Positions 1 to 8,088 of a stretch of DNA of 44,576 nt are shown piece after piece. This DNA comes from Candidatus Aminicenantota bacterium (GTDB lineage: Bacteria; Acidobacteriota; Aminicenantia; Aminicenantales; Aminicenantaceae). Position 1 is the stretch's first letter, and every line of letters starts with the position of its first letter. Location: positions 1-44,576 of the forward strand of contig JAGGYH010000140.1 in NCBI GenBank assembly GCA_021162615.1, given 5' to 3'. Made by a program: the position numbers and the translations under genes. The notes beneath the pieces were generated by a model. The model saw only the letters and a list, made by a program, of their open reading frames with translations, did no database searches and was not told the origin of the DNA.

Positions 1-126
1 AAAGCCGAGCTGTGAGTATGTTTGACCCACGGACGGGGGGAGTTACGCAGCAGCCGAGAACACAGTGCGAAGAATGGCGTTAAAAATCTGAAGGGAGCAC
101 AGGCCACACCTGAATTTCACATCGGC
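1..126. repeat. right part of dispersed intergenic repeat (copy A)
   Basis: This stretch aligns without gaps to 21280-21405, at roughly 80 percent identity by eye. Both copies share GTTTGACCCACGGACGGGG and end in ATCGGC. In the other copy this is the right part of a larger structured element, so copy A is probably cut by the window edge. No convincing gene was seen here. Confidence 0.8.
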
Positions 127-139
127 TTGCCTATATGGT

Positions 140-257
140 AAAAAAATGGCGATTAAAATGAAAGTAAAAACAAACAAAAATATTTCAGTTGTCATTTTTT
201 TTAAAAGTATGCAGTTCCTTGCTATCAAAACAAAAAATTGCTCATCGCCATTTTTTT
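140..257. repeat. 118-bp inverted-repeat-bounded intergenic element
   Basis: A perfect 14-nt inverted repeat bounds it: AAAAAAATGGCGAT at 140-153 and ATCGCCATTTTTTT at 244-257. It lies directly after copy A and is followed by ATGAATAGGTCAGGTTA, a motif that recurs at the edges of other intergenic elements in this window. It could be a small MITE-like insertion or a transcription hairpin ahead of the lipoprotein operon. I see no coding potential. Confidence 0.55.
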
Positions 258-292
258 ATGAATAGGTCAGGTTAAGAAAGGATTAATCTGAA

Positions 293-655
293 ATGAACAC
301 AAAAACAGTTGTATTAATGAGTTTGCTCATCCTTCTGCTCCTTTTAACTGGCTGCGTTATGTATCTTCCTCAGGATGAAGTGAAGTTTGGAATCGAGGCA
401 GCCCAAAAAGGATTATGGGATGAGGCCATATTCAGATGGGAAAGAACCCTCCAATCTAACCCGAATTCTCCTGCCGCCCACAACAACCTGGCTGTTGCTT
501 ACGAAAAAAAGGGGGATTTTGATAAAGCTGAAAATGAATACAAAAAAGCGTTAGAACTCAGCCCTGAAAACGAATATATCCAATCCAATTACAAAAAATT
601 TAAAGAAAACTTAAACAAAATTGAAAAAAATGAGAACAAAGATGAAAAAAAATAA
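293..655 (+). CDS. TPR-repeat lipoprotein
   Basis: A 120-residue exported protein. The N-terminus is a lipoprotein signal with the lipobox LLTGC, cysteine at residue 21. About two tetratricopeptide repeats follow (residues 30-97; AAHNNLAVAYEKKGDFDKA is typical), then a lysine/glutamate-rich tail. TPRs mediate protein contacts, so this is probably a periplasm-facing scaffold attached to a membrane. It overlaps the next gene and is first in a likely three-gene operon with another lipoprotein and a large metallopeptidase/barrel protein. A shared envelope complex is inferred, not shown. The partner and exact role are unknown. Confidence 0.8.
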   Translation: MNTKTVVLMSLLILLLLLTGCVMYLPQDEVKFGIEAAQKGLWDEAIFRWERTLQSNPNSPAAHNNLAVAYEKKGDFDKAENEYKKALELSPENEYIQSNYKKFKENLNKIEKNENKDEKK

Positions 656-1313
656 ACAACTTTTTTATAAAACAACCATTATTTCTCTTTTGTTTGCTCT
701 CTACAGCTGCAGCACTATGTCGTCTTCTATAGAGGTAAGCGCAAACATAGCAAAAAAGCCTGAATTAAACCTGATGCCATTCGAAGAAATTGTAATCACA
801 GACTTCCTTCAAAAAAAGGAAAAACCTGATTTTGATATTAACCATGAAATCAAAGATTATTTTGCCCAGGAGATGAGAATCAAAACAAAAAAAAGAGTAA
901 AGCTGGAACAGATCTCCGCTGAAGACGAAAAAAATTTCAAAGAAAAAGAATTCTGGGTCAGCCTTTCTGATAAGGAAAAGAAAGGAATTATTCTCTCTGG
1001 GATATATGAATACAAATCCGAAACAAGAAAAGCCCTGATAAAAGACAAGAAAAAGTTTGAAGATCCTTTCTCATATGAAGACAGGTTCGCCCGGAGAAGT
1101 ATGTACTCACTTATCCTGGACCTCTATTTTATAGACAGCCAGACGGGAGAGGTCTTGTTCCAGCGGAAATTCAGCGAGACGAAGACTTATGAGAATCCAA
1201 ACCAAATCCCAGCCTTTGCCTTTTATGACCTTATATTCCGTATTAAAGAAAAGCTTTTTCGTGATATTTTTGCTGAACCGCAGCCGCAACAACGATATCT
1301 CATCCTAAAATAA
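642..1313 (+). CDS. putative lipoprotein of unknown function
   Basis: From the ATG at 642 the protein has 223 residues. In-frame alternatives are ATG 630 and TTG 621. I chose 642 because it places a short basic region before the hydrophobic stretch and a lipobox-like LYSC. The start lies inside the end of the upstream gene (overlap 14 nt) and has no clear Shine-Dalgarno, which suggests translational coupling. The mature part is charged and holds the phrase SLILDLYFIDSQTGEVLFQR, reminiscent of proteins that assemble at the outer membrane (FlgT/LpoB-like folds), but I cannot assign a family. It ends 9 nt before the metallopeptidase/barrel gene. Confidence 0.65.
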   Translation: MKKNKQLFYKTTIISLLFALYSCSTMSSSIEVSANIAKKPELNLMPFEEIVITDFLQKKEKPDFDINHEIKDYFAQEMRIKTKKRVKLEQISAEDEKNFKEKEFWVSLSDKEKKGIILSGIYEYKSETRKALIKDKKKFEDPFSYEDRFARRSMYSLILDLYFIDSQTGEVLFQRKFSETKTYENPNQIPAFAFYDLIFRIKEKLFRDIFAEPQPQQRYLILK

Positions 1314-1322
1314 GGAGATACA

Positions 1323-4280
1323 ATGAAAAAACACACAAATCAGCTGCTTGGCATAGTGCTCCTCTTGTTCTGTACGGCTTCTTTATCAGCACAAAGTTTT
1401 TATTACCCTTATTATGGTAAAAACAAAATCCGTTATAAAGACTTTAAATGGAAAAGCTATGAGACAGAGCATTTTGAACTGTACTATTATATGAATGATG
1501 TCGATTTTTTGAAAAGAATCGCAGAGCTTGCTGAGAGCTCCTATGACAGGATAAGCCAGAGCACAAAGCACAACCTCTCTGCAACCGTTCCCATTCTTTA
1601 TTACAAAACCAGCACCGAGTTTCAACAGACGAATCTTTTCCAGCTCCCGGAGGGAGTACTGGGAGTAGCTGAGCCCATACTGTACAGGATCGCTCTGTAT
1701 GGAGATATGCCCATCGATGAATTGGAGGATTTGGTCGAACACGAACTGACTCATATATTTGAATATGACATGATCTGGGGAAGTCCCGGCGGAGCTCTGC
1801 ATGCCATAAGTTCGCCTCCGCTGTGGGTCATGGAGGGATTCTCAGAATACAATACGGGGAGATGGTCTTCCTGGTCAAACCTGATTATCAAAGACACAGT
1901 GCTCAATGACCGTATTCCTGAAATGAGAAAAAACGGCAACCTTTACTCGAGGTATCCCCTCCCAAGAGATCCTGCCTATGATTTTGGGCATGCGATTTAT
2001 GATTTTATTGAACAGAGATTCGGCAAAAACGGAGTTGCAAATTTATGGCAGTCACTGAAAAAGGCCCCGCTAATGGGCCCGATAAATCCCATAAAAAACG
2101 CCTTTAAAATGGATCCTCAAATGTTCGGCCACGAGTTCAATAAATACCTTAGAGAAAAATACAAATCCTTTTTGATGTGTGAAAATCCGGAAAACTACAG
2201 TATGGCACTCGGACCTAATTATCCTGTGAACGAATTCTATTTCGCCTTTTCCCATTCTTTATCCCCTTCAGGAGATCTCATCGCTGTTCTGACGGCCAAT
2301 CAAAAAGCCTACGAATTCGATATTATTCTTTTCTCTGCCAAGGACGGATCCTTTATAAAAAACCTCACTAAAGGATATACTTTAAAGTATCAAAACATCA
2401 AATACGAGATTGAACCTTCTGTGGGCAGAGATATTGCCTGGTCTCCTGATGGGGATAAAATCGCTTTCTTCGGAAGGTCAGGAGAAAAGCACAGCCTGTT
2501 TCTGGCCAATGTGATTAACAGCCGCGTCATTAAAAAAATCAAAATCCCTCAGGACCGGCCCACTTCTCCGTGTTTCGGTCCCGAAGGAAACAAACTGTTC
2601 TATACCGCTTTCTCTAACGGAGTCCATGACATATTCAGCATATCCATTGAAACAGGGGAATCCACCAACCTGACCAACAATGACCTTTATGAAAAAGCTC
2701 TGGCCGTATCTCCGGACGGAAAGTCTATTGTCTATACCCTTCGCATCGGGATCTATGACAAGCTGTTCCTCTCTCCTTTGAATGACCTGAGTAAAAAGAC
2801 CCAGCTGACTTTTGGCAAAGGAAATACCATCTGTCCGGAATTTTCCCAGGACTCAAGCCTCATATACTTTTCGGGTGACATGAGAGATTCTTATAACATC
2901 TACTCCTTGTCACTGAAGACCGGTGAGCTCAAAAGACATACGGATGTGAGGACCGGCAATTTCTTTCCATACCCTGTTGCAAATGAAAAAGATACGATTG
3001 TTTTTTCTTCCTTCCATAAAGGCGCCTTTCAAATATTTAAAGGCAAGCTGGAAGGAGTCGTTGTAAAAAACGTAAGGTTTGATATGTTAACCGCTGAAGA
3101 ATATGAAGAATACAAACCGCATATCACAGTGGAGATCGATAAGTCAAAAATCAAATCCCATGAGGGAATGGGAGAGCTCTATTTAACGGGAAGGCCTCCT
3201 GTGGATACCACGATTTCAACAGACGGCTCTCTTTACGGCGGCTCGTCCCTTTCTTTCTCAGATCTCTTCGGTGATCACAACTTCAATGTGACGGCCTACC
3301 AGGTCAGAGATTTCCGGTCTTACTACTTTTCTTACCTCAATCAGAAAAGAAGACTGCAGTATCAAGCCTCTGCCTATCACTACACCCTTTTCTATTATAC
3401 TCCCTATTACTACATCGATCCGAGCCTGTACTACACCCTCAACTACAATGACGCCCTGGCAACACGATCTATATCAGGCGCCTCTCTTGCGGCCTACTAT
3501 CCCTTTAACCGGTACTACCGGGTTCAAGGTGCTTTCCAATATTCCTACTATGATGAAGAATACTATGATCCCACTCTTGCCCGGACGATGGCGGAATCCG
3601 GACAGATTTTTAGTTACTTTCTTACCGGAAGCTTGTTATCCGCCTCTCTTTCTCTTACCGGGGAGACCACTCATTTCAAATACTTTGGTCCTGCGGCAGG
3701 AAACACCTTCAATCTTTCATTCTCCCAGGCTATCCCTGTCACGGATTCGTTTCTTACCAACACAACCCTTCGATTAGACTTTCGGCAGTATTTATATTTA
3801 GGCCTCGATTCCCTTTTTGCGTTCCGTTTTGAGGGTTTTGGAAGCTGGGGAGAAACTCCTTTTATAAACTACTTCGGAGGCAACAATCAAATCCGGTCCC
3901 AGTACTATTACAGTCTTATTGGAACGGAAACCTGGTTCGCTAATCTTGAGTTTAGATTCCCCATTATAAATGCTGCTTCCACAATAATCGGCCAGCTCGG
4001 ACCAGTAAGAGGAACGCTGTTTTTCGATATCGCCAGAACCAAAATCAAGGGTTACCCGGCCAAGATGTATATTAGAGACACGCGTAAATCAGGCTTTACA
4101 TATTATTATCTCGCTGATGCTGTGGGCTCAATGGGATATGGATTCCAATTCTTCCTCCTTGGATTTCCCGTTCATTTAGATTTCGTGAGGCTTGTGTACT
4201 GGCCTGACTTTTCAGATCCATTTGGATTTGAAACCGGAGACCGCTGGATGACAAAATTCTGGATAGGCTTTGATTTTTAA
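1323..4280 (+). CDS. zinc metallopeptidase (MA-like) with TolB-type propeller and C-terminal outer-membrane barrel
   Basis: A 985-residue exported protein. A signal peptide (residues 1-23, ending LSAQ) leads to a gluzincin-type domain with HELTH at 140-144 and a likely third zinc ligand, Glu, in WVMEGFSEY near 168-176. Residues about 300-600 hold repeated TolB/WD40-like strands such as DIAWSPDGDKIAFFGRSG and ALAVSPDGKSIVYTL. The C-terminal 350 residues are rich in alternating aromatic strands and end KFWIGFDF, the terminal-Phe signature of outer-membrane barrels. Family knowledge suggests a surface-anchored protease. The combination of all three parts in one chain is inferred from the sequence. 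The preceding lipoproteins may be assembly partners. Substrate unknown. Confidence 0.8.
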   Translation: MKKHTNQLLGIVLLLFCTASLSAQSFYYPYYGKNKIRYKDFKWKSYETEHFELYYYMNDVDFLKRIAELAESSYDRISQSTKHNLSATVPILYYKTSTEFQQTNLFQLPEGVLGVAEPILYRIALYGDMPIDELEDLVEHELTHIFEYDMIWGSPGGALHAISSPPLWVMEGFSEYNTGRWSSWSNLIIKDTVLNDRIPEMRKNGNLYSRYPLPRDPAYDFGHAIYDFIEQRFGKNGVANLWQSLKKAPLMGPINPIKNAFKMDPQMFGHEFNKYLREKYKSFLMCENPENYSMALGPNYPVNEFYFAFSHSLSPSGDLIAVLTANQKAYEFDIILFSAKDGSFIKNLTKGYTLKYQNIKYEIEPSVGRDIAWSPDGDKIAFFGRSGEKHSLFLANVINSRVIKKIKIPQDRPTSPCFGPEGNKLFYTAFSNGVHDIFSISIETGESTNLTNNDLYEKALAVSPDGKSIVYTLRIGIYDKLFLSPLNDLSKKTQLTFGKGNTICPEFSQDSSLIYFSGDMRDSYNIYSLSLKTGELKRHTDVRTGNFFPYPVANEKDTIVFSSFHKGAFQIFKGKLEGVVVKNVRFDMLTAEEYEEYKPHITVEIDKSKIKSHEGMGELYLTGRPPVDTTISTDGSLYGGSSLSFSDLFGDHNFNVTAYQVRDFRSYYFSYLNQKRRLQYQASAYHYTLFYYTPYYYIDPSLYYTLNYNDALATRSISGASLAAYYPFNRYYRVQGAFQYSYYDEEYYDPTLARTMAESGQIFSYFLTGSLLSASLSLTGETTHFKYFGPAAGNTFNLSFSQAIPVTDSFLTNTTLRLDFRQYLYLGLDSLFAFRFEGFGSWGETPFINYFGGNNQIRSQYYYSLIGTETWFANLEFRFPIINAASTIIGQLGPVRGTLFFDIARTKIKGYPAKMYIRDTRKSGFTYYYLADAVGSMGYGFQFFLLGFPVHLDFVRLVYWPDFSDPFGFETGDRWMTKFWIGFDF

Positions 4281-4331
4281 CCCTTATAAAAAAATAATTC
4301 AATAAATTCTGTTTTATTCCGACAAAACTTC

Positions 4332-4360
4332 TTGAAATACACATTTGCGGGTGTTAATAT
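4332..4360 (+). promoter_or_regulatory. sigma-70-type promoter of dnaA
   Basis: TTGAAA at 4332-4337 and TAATAT at 4355-4360 are separated by exactly 17 nt. This would start transcription near 4367, placing the DnaA-box-like sites at 4391-4422 in the leader, just after the start site. Motif match only. Confidence 0.6.
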
Positions 4361-4390
4361 ATTTCTAACCAAACCATCTTTTAATAGAAG

Positions 4391-4422
4391 TTTTCCACAT
4401 TTGTGGATATATCTGTGGAAAA
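4391..4422 (+). promoter_or_regulatory. cluster of three DnaA-box-like sites in the dnaA leader
   Basis: TTTTCCACA (4391-4399), TGTGGATAT (4402-4410, reverse of ATATCCACA) and TGTGGAAAA (4414-4422, reverse of TTTTCCACA) each differ from the consensus TTATCCACA at one position. The first and last form an inverted pair. They sit between the promoter and the ATG at 4436, so they could give DnaA autorepression or form part of the replication origin. Confidence 0.6.
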
Positions 4423-4435
4423 AGAGGGATTCATT

Positions 4436-5764
4436 ATGGAAGATTCACATAAATTAAACCCATGGATTCGTATCCAAAAGAAAATCAAAAATAAAATTGA
4501 TAAAAACAGTTTTGAGACGTGGTTCGGACCCACCTTGTATATAGGACAGGAAAAAAACGCTCTTTATATAAAGGTCCCTAACTCCTATTTCAGAGACTGG
4601 CTCTCTTTCCACTATTCCGGCCTTATCAACTCCTCCTCTAAAGAGTTGTTTGATAAAGTTTATGACATTAAATATATTTTTGATGACTCCTCTTCGTTCA
4701 TGCGGCGGAGCCCGAGAGAGAGAAGGTCTAAAGACGGATATCTTTTAAATCCCAATCTTAATCCTAATTATACATTCGATAATTTCATAGTAGGTTCATG
4801 CAACCAATTCGCTCAGGCTGCGGCTTCATCTGTATCTCAAAACCCGGCAAAATCCTATAATCCTTTATACATCTACGGAGGAGCAGGCCTGGGAAAAACA
4901 CATCTTATGAACGCGATCGGTCATGAAAGCCTGAGAAGTAAAAGAGGCATGAAAATCCTTTATATGACAACAGAGAAATTTATGAATGACCTTATAACCC
5001 ATCTTCAATACGGAAAGGTCATGGACTTCCGCGAAAAATACAGAAATATAGACCTCCTTCTAATGGATGATATTCATTTCCTTTCAGGAAGGGAGAGAAC
5101 AAAAGAAGAATTTTTTCATACTTTCAACCATCTCTATGAAAACCAGAAACAGATCGTCATCTCAAGCGACTGCCCTCCAAAAGAAATCCCCAATATAGAA
5201 GAAAGATTCAGCTCAAGATTTGAATGGGGTCTTATAGCAGACCTAAAACCGCCTGATATAGAAACGAGAATTGCCATATTAAGGAAAAAATCACAGATAG
5301 AAGGTGTTTATCTTCCTGAAAGCGTGGCCCTTTTTATTGCTGATAAAGTGCATTCGAATATTCGGGAGCTGGAAGGATTTCTCAGGCGAGTGATCGCGTA
5401 TTCCTCCTTGAAAGGACAGCCCATTGATCTGGAGCTTGCCAAAGAATCCCTGAAAAGTCTTCTTGATTCAACCGAACATATCATCACGATTGAAAAAATA
5501 CAAAAATTTATTTGTCATGAATATAAGATGGGGCTTAAAAAATTAAAATCAAAGAACAATTCCCCTAAAATCTCTTTTCCCCGCCAGATAGCCATGTATC
5601 TATCAAAACACCTTACTAAATCCTCTCTTCCTGAGATTGGAAAAAAATTCGGTGGAAAACACCACACTACGGTCATCCATAGTATAAGAAAGATAGAGAA
5701 ATTAAGAGAGACTAACAGAAGTTTCGACAAGAAAATCACAAGGATGATTCATTCTATAAGATAA
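4436..5764 (+). CDS. dnaA: chromosomal replication initiator DnaA
   Basis: DnaA binds DnaA boxes at the origin and opens the duplex as an ATP-bound oligomer. From ATG 4436 it has 442 residues, normal for the family. An N-terminal DnaB-interaction domain is followed by the AAA+ core with Walker A GGAGLGKTH (148-156), Walker B LLMDDIHFL and the sensor region RFSSRFEWGL. The C-terminal helix-turn-helix carries the signature GGKHHTTVIHSIRKIE. An upstream in-frame GTG at 4403 would place the DnaA-box-like sites inside the coding sequence. The ATG is preferred because GAGGG precedes it at good spacing and the protein then starts like other DnaAs. dnaN follows, the classical origin arrangement. Confidence 0.97.
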   Translation: MEDSHKLNPWIRIQKKIKNKIDKNSFETWFGPTLYIGQEKNALYIKVPNSYFRDWLSFHYSGLINSSSKELFDKVYDIKYIFDDSSSFMRRSPRERRSKDGYLLNPNLNPNYTFDNFIVGSCNQFAQAAASSVSQNPAKSYNPLYIYGGAGLGKTHLMNAIGHESLRSKRGMKILYMTTEKFMNDLITHLQYGKVMDFREKYRNIDLLLMDDIHFLSGRERTKEEFFHTFNHLYENQKQIVISSDCPPKEIPNIEERFSSRFEWGLIADLKPPDIETRIAILRKKSQIEGVYLPESVALFIADKVHSNIRELEGFLRRVIAYSSLKGQPIDLELAKESLKSLLDSTEHIITIEKIQKFICHEYKMGLKKLKSKNNSPKISFPRQIAMYLSKHLTKSSLPEIGKKFGGKHHTTVIHSIRKIEKLRETNRSFDKKITRMIHSIR

Positions 5765-5877
5765 TGGATTCTTAGGTTTAAGATAAATTTTCACATATTG
5801 TTTGCATTTATTATTATTATTATTTAATCTTTAACTAAGCTATATATATAAATAATAAAATATAAAAGGTGGAAAAA
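5765..5877. other. AT-rich dnaA-dnaN spacer
   Basis: This 113-nt spacer is strongly AT-rich, with a run of TTA repeats near 5810-5825 and TATATATATAAATAATAAAATA before dnaN split over 5841-5862. It could serve as an unwinding element and/or a dnaN promoter. No good DnaA box is visible in it, so origin function is unproven. Confidence 0.35.
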
Positions 5878-6978
5878 ATGAGGTTCTCAATCAAAAAAGA
5901 AAATATTTTTACAGAACTCCAACTTCTTCAGGGAATTGTTGAAAAAAGGAATACAATGCCCGTTCTTGCTCACATCCTGATAGATGCGGGTAAGGATCGG
6001 GTGGAGTTGATTGGGACAGACCTGGAAGTAGGACTTAAGACTTATATAGAAACCAAGGTTGAAGAACCAGGCGCCGCAACCATATCTGGTAAAAAGATCT
6101 ATGAAATAATCAGGTCCCTTCCAGATGGAAAGAACGTCACATTTTCACTAATAAACGAGAAGATGATCGAAATATCTTCAGGAGCCAGCCAGTTCAAGGT
6201 TCTTTGTAAGGCCAAAGATGACTATCCACAGGTTCCAGAGGCAAGGTTTGAGAAAAATATCATTCTTCCTCTGGATAAATATACAGAAATGATAAACCGG
6301 GTCTATTTTGCCATAACTCAAGAACAGAGATATTATCTCAATGGAGCTTTAATGATTCTCAAAGGAGACCAGATCGAGCTGGTCAGTACAGACGGACACA
6401 GGCTTGCTTATACATCTTCAAAAATAGAAAACATGGATATTCATGAAGAGATCAATGGAATCGTATCCAAGAAAACACTTGGCGAATTAAGGAAATTCGA
6501 AGATAAAGAGATTAAGTTTGACTTGGATGAGAGTAATCTGTTCTTTAATGTAAAAAACAGAACGCTGATTTCCCGTATCATAGAGGGGAAATTCCCAAAT
6601 TATAATGCGGTCATTCCTAAAGACAATCCCAATATTCTTATTTTTTCAAGAGAAGAAATCACAGATGCTATAAGAAGGGTTTCTCTTTTGTCTACGGAAC
6701 GTTCCAAAGGAATTAAGTTAAAATTAGAAAAAGACAAAGTCGAACTTTTCTCCTCTAATCCAGAACTCGGGGAGGCGCGTGACCAGGTTGAAACAGAATA
6801 CAGCGGGAATAAATTTGAGATCGGATTCAATTCTCAGTATATTCTAGATTTTTTAACGACCATACAGTCGGAGAATGTCAGGTTTGAAATGAAAGACTCC
6901 AACAGTGCCGTTCTTATGGCTCCGGAAGAGGAAAATGAAATAGAATACAAATATATTCTCATGCCCATGAAGCTTTAA
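5878..6978 (+). CDS. dnaN: DNA polymerase III beta subunit (sliding clamp)
   Basis: The beta clamp encircles DNA and tethers the replicative polymerase. The 366-residue product has the usual three-fold repeated clamp architecture: LPDGKNVTFSLINEKMIEI in domain 1, STDGHRLAYT in domain 2, and the C-terminal EYKYILMPMKL that matches the canonical ending (YLIMPMRL type). The ATG at 5878 is preferred over GTG 5869 because AAGGTGG lies 5 nt upstream of it. It is the second gene of the dnaA locus and converges with apbE, leaving only 9 nt between stop codons. recF and gyrB do not follow here. Confidence 0.97.
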   Translation: MRFSIKKENIFTELQLLQGIVEKRNTMPVLAHILIDAGKDRVELIGTDLEVGLKTYIETKVEEPGAATISGKKIYEIIRSLPDGKNVTFSLINEKMIEISSGASQFKVLCKAKDDYPQVPEARFEKNIILPLDKYTEMINRVYFAITQEQRYYLNGALMILKGDQIELVSTDGHRLAYTSSKIENMDIHEEINGIVSKKTLGELRKFEDKEIKFDLDESNLFFNVKNRTLISRIIEGKFPNYNAVIPKDNPNILIFSREEITDAIRRVSLLSTERSKGIKLKLEKDKVELFSSNPELGEARDQVETEYSGNKFEIGFNSQYILDFLTTIQSENVRFEMKDSNSAVLMAPEEENEIEYKYILMPMKL

Positions 6979-6987
6979 CCATAGAAG

Positions 6988-7914
6988 TTATTTTATCAGC
7001 TCTATATCAAACTCTTTCCCAAAGAAAAAGATTTCACCGTCATCATTGACTATAACCGCACCATAGTCAGGATATTTTTTTAGAATATTTTCTGGTTCTT
7101 TAGAAACAAAAAGAGCGGTAGAAAGCGCATCACAGAAAAGGACCTCGGGCCCCATAACAGTAACACTTTGTTTTCCTTTTGCCGGATAACCGGTTGAAGG
7201 GTCAAAAATATGATGGTATCTTACTCCATTTTTAATAAAGAATCGCTGGTAGTCTCCGGATGTAGCTGCCCCCTGGTCCATAAGATGAAGGATGCCGAGA
7301 AAACCTTCTTTTCTGGGATGCTTTATCCCGATTTTCCAATCATTATTCTCCGGATTTTGACCCCAGCAGAAAATATCTCCTCCTGCATTTAAAAAGCCTT
7401 TCTGGATGTTCATCTTCCTGAGAGCCTGTGAAGCAAGGTCCACTCCATACCCTTTGGCAATACCGCCCCAGTCCAGTTTCATCTGCTCCGGAAGAATGAC
7501 TTCATCGTTTTTTATCTGGATTTTATCCATCCCCACGAGTTTTATCAATCCGTTTATTTCTTCCGAAGAAGGCACTCTGTAATGCCCGCTCAAAAATCCC
7601 CATGCCTCTTTGAGCGGACCTACTGTGATGTCAAAACACCCGTACGTATTTTTATAGATTTTCAGGCTTTCCCTTAAAAGATACTGAACATGACTGGATT
7701 TCAGGTCTGTTTTTTCAGGAGAAAAAAGCTCTTCTATGGATGAAAATATTTTTTCAACTTCCTTTTTTACTTGAGAGAATTCCGGAGAAGAGCCAAAGAC
7801 TCTCAGTTCACAGACCGTATCGAAAAACACCAATGTGGATGAGTGCCAAGTCTTTTGCGGACCGCAGTTGAACGCAAACACAACGACCAGAATCAAGACA
7901 CCGTATTTTTTCAT
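6988..7914 (-). CDS. apbE: FAD:protein FMN transferase (ApbE), lipoprotein
   Basis: ApbE attaches FMN covalently through a phosphoester bond to Thr/Ser in RnfG, RnfD and related proteins outside the cytoplasmic membrane. The 308-residue product has a short signal with a lipobox-like FAFNC (Cys17), so it is probably membrane-anchored in the periplasm. Family motifs are present: WGGIAKGYGVDLA (149-161), LNAGGD (175-180), HHIFDPSTGYPA (234-245) and a metal-binding CDALSTALF near 261-269. Its substrates are probably the RnfG and RnfD encoded 10 kb away on the same strand, an inference from pathway knowledge. It stands alone here, facing dnaN. Confidence 0.93.
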   Translation of the reverse strand: MKKYGVLILVVVFAFNCGPQKTWHSSTLVFFDTVCELRVFGSSPEFSQVKKEVEKIFSSIEELFSPEKTDLKSSHVQYLLRESLKIYKNTYGCFDITVGPLKEAWGFLSGHYRVPSSEEINGLIKLVGMDKIQIKNDEVILPEQMKLDWGGIAKGYGVDLASQALRKMNIQKGFLNAGGDIFCWGQNPENNDWKIGIKHPRKEGFLGILHLMDQGAATSGDYQRFFIKNGVRYHHIFDPSTGYPAKGKQSVTVMGPEVLFCDALSTALFVSKEPENILKKYPDYGAVIVNDDGEIFFFGKEFDIELIK

Positions 7915-8011
7915 ATATCCGGAACTTTCTTTTTTATTTCAAAGATTTAGAAGAAGATCAAATCAATTTTCCAGAAACAGGCCTCATTTATTATACTGGA
8001 TTTATCTTTAA

Positions 8012-8039
8012 TTGACATATATATTGTTTGTATTATAAA
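8012..8039 (+). promoter_or_regulatory. promoter of the sugar/nucleoside cluster
   Basis: TTGACA (8012-8017) followed after 16 nt by TATAAA (8034-8039). It lies in the 174-nt space between the divergent apbE and the MFS transporter gene and reads toward the transporter. Motif match only. Confidence 0.5.
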
Positions 8040-8088
8040 TTTTTACGTATATCAAGACGGAAAGGAAAAACAAAATCACGAGGGAAAC

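Noticed and set aside
5807-5862. TTA repeats and TATATA tract between dnaA and dnaN as a proven origin
   Set aside because: AT-rich but with no good DnaA box; only noted as a possible unwinding region.
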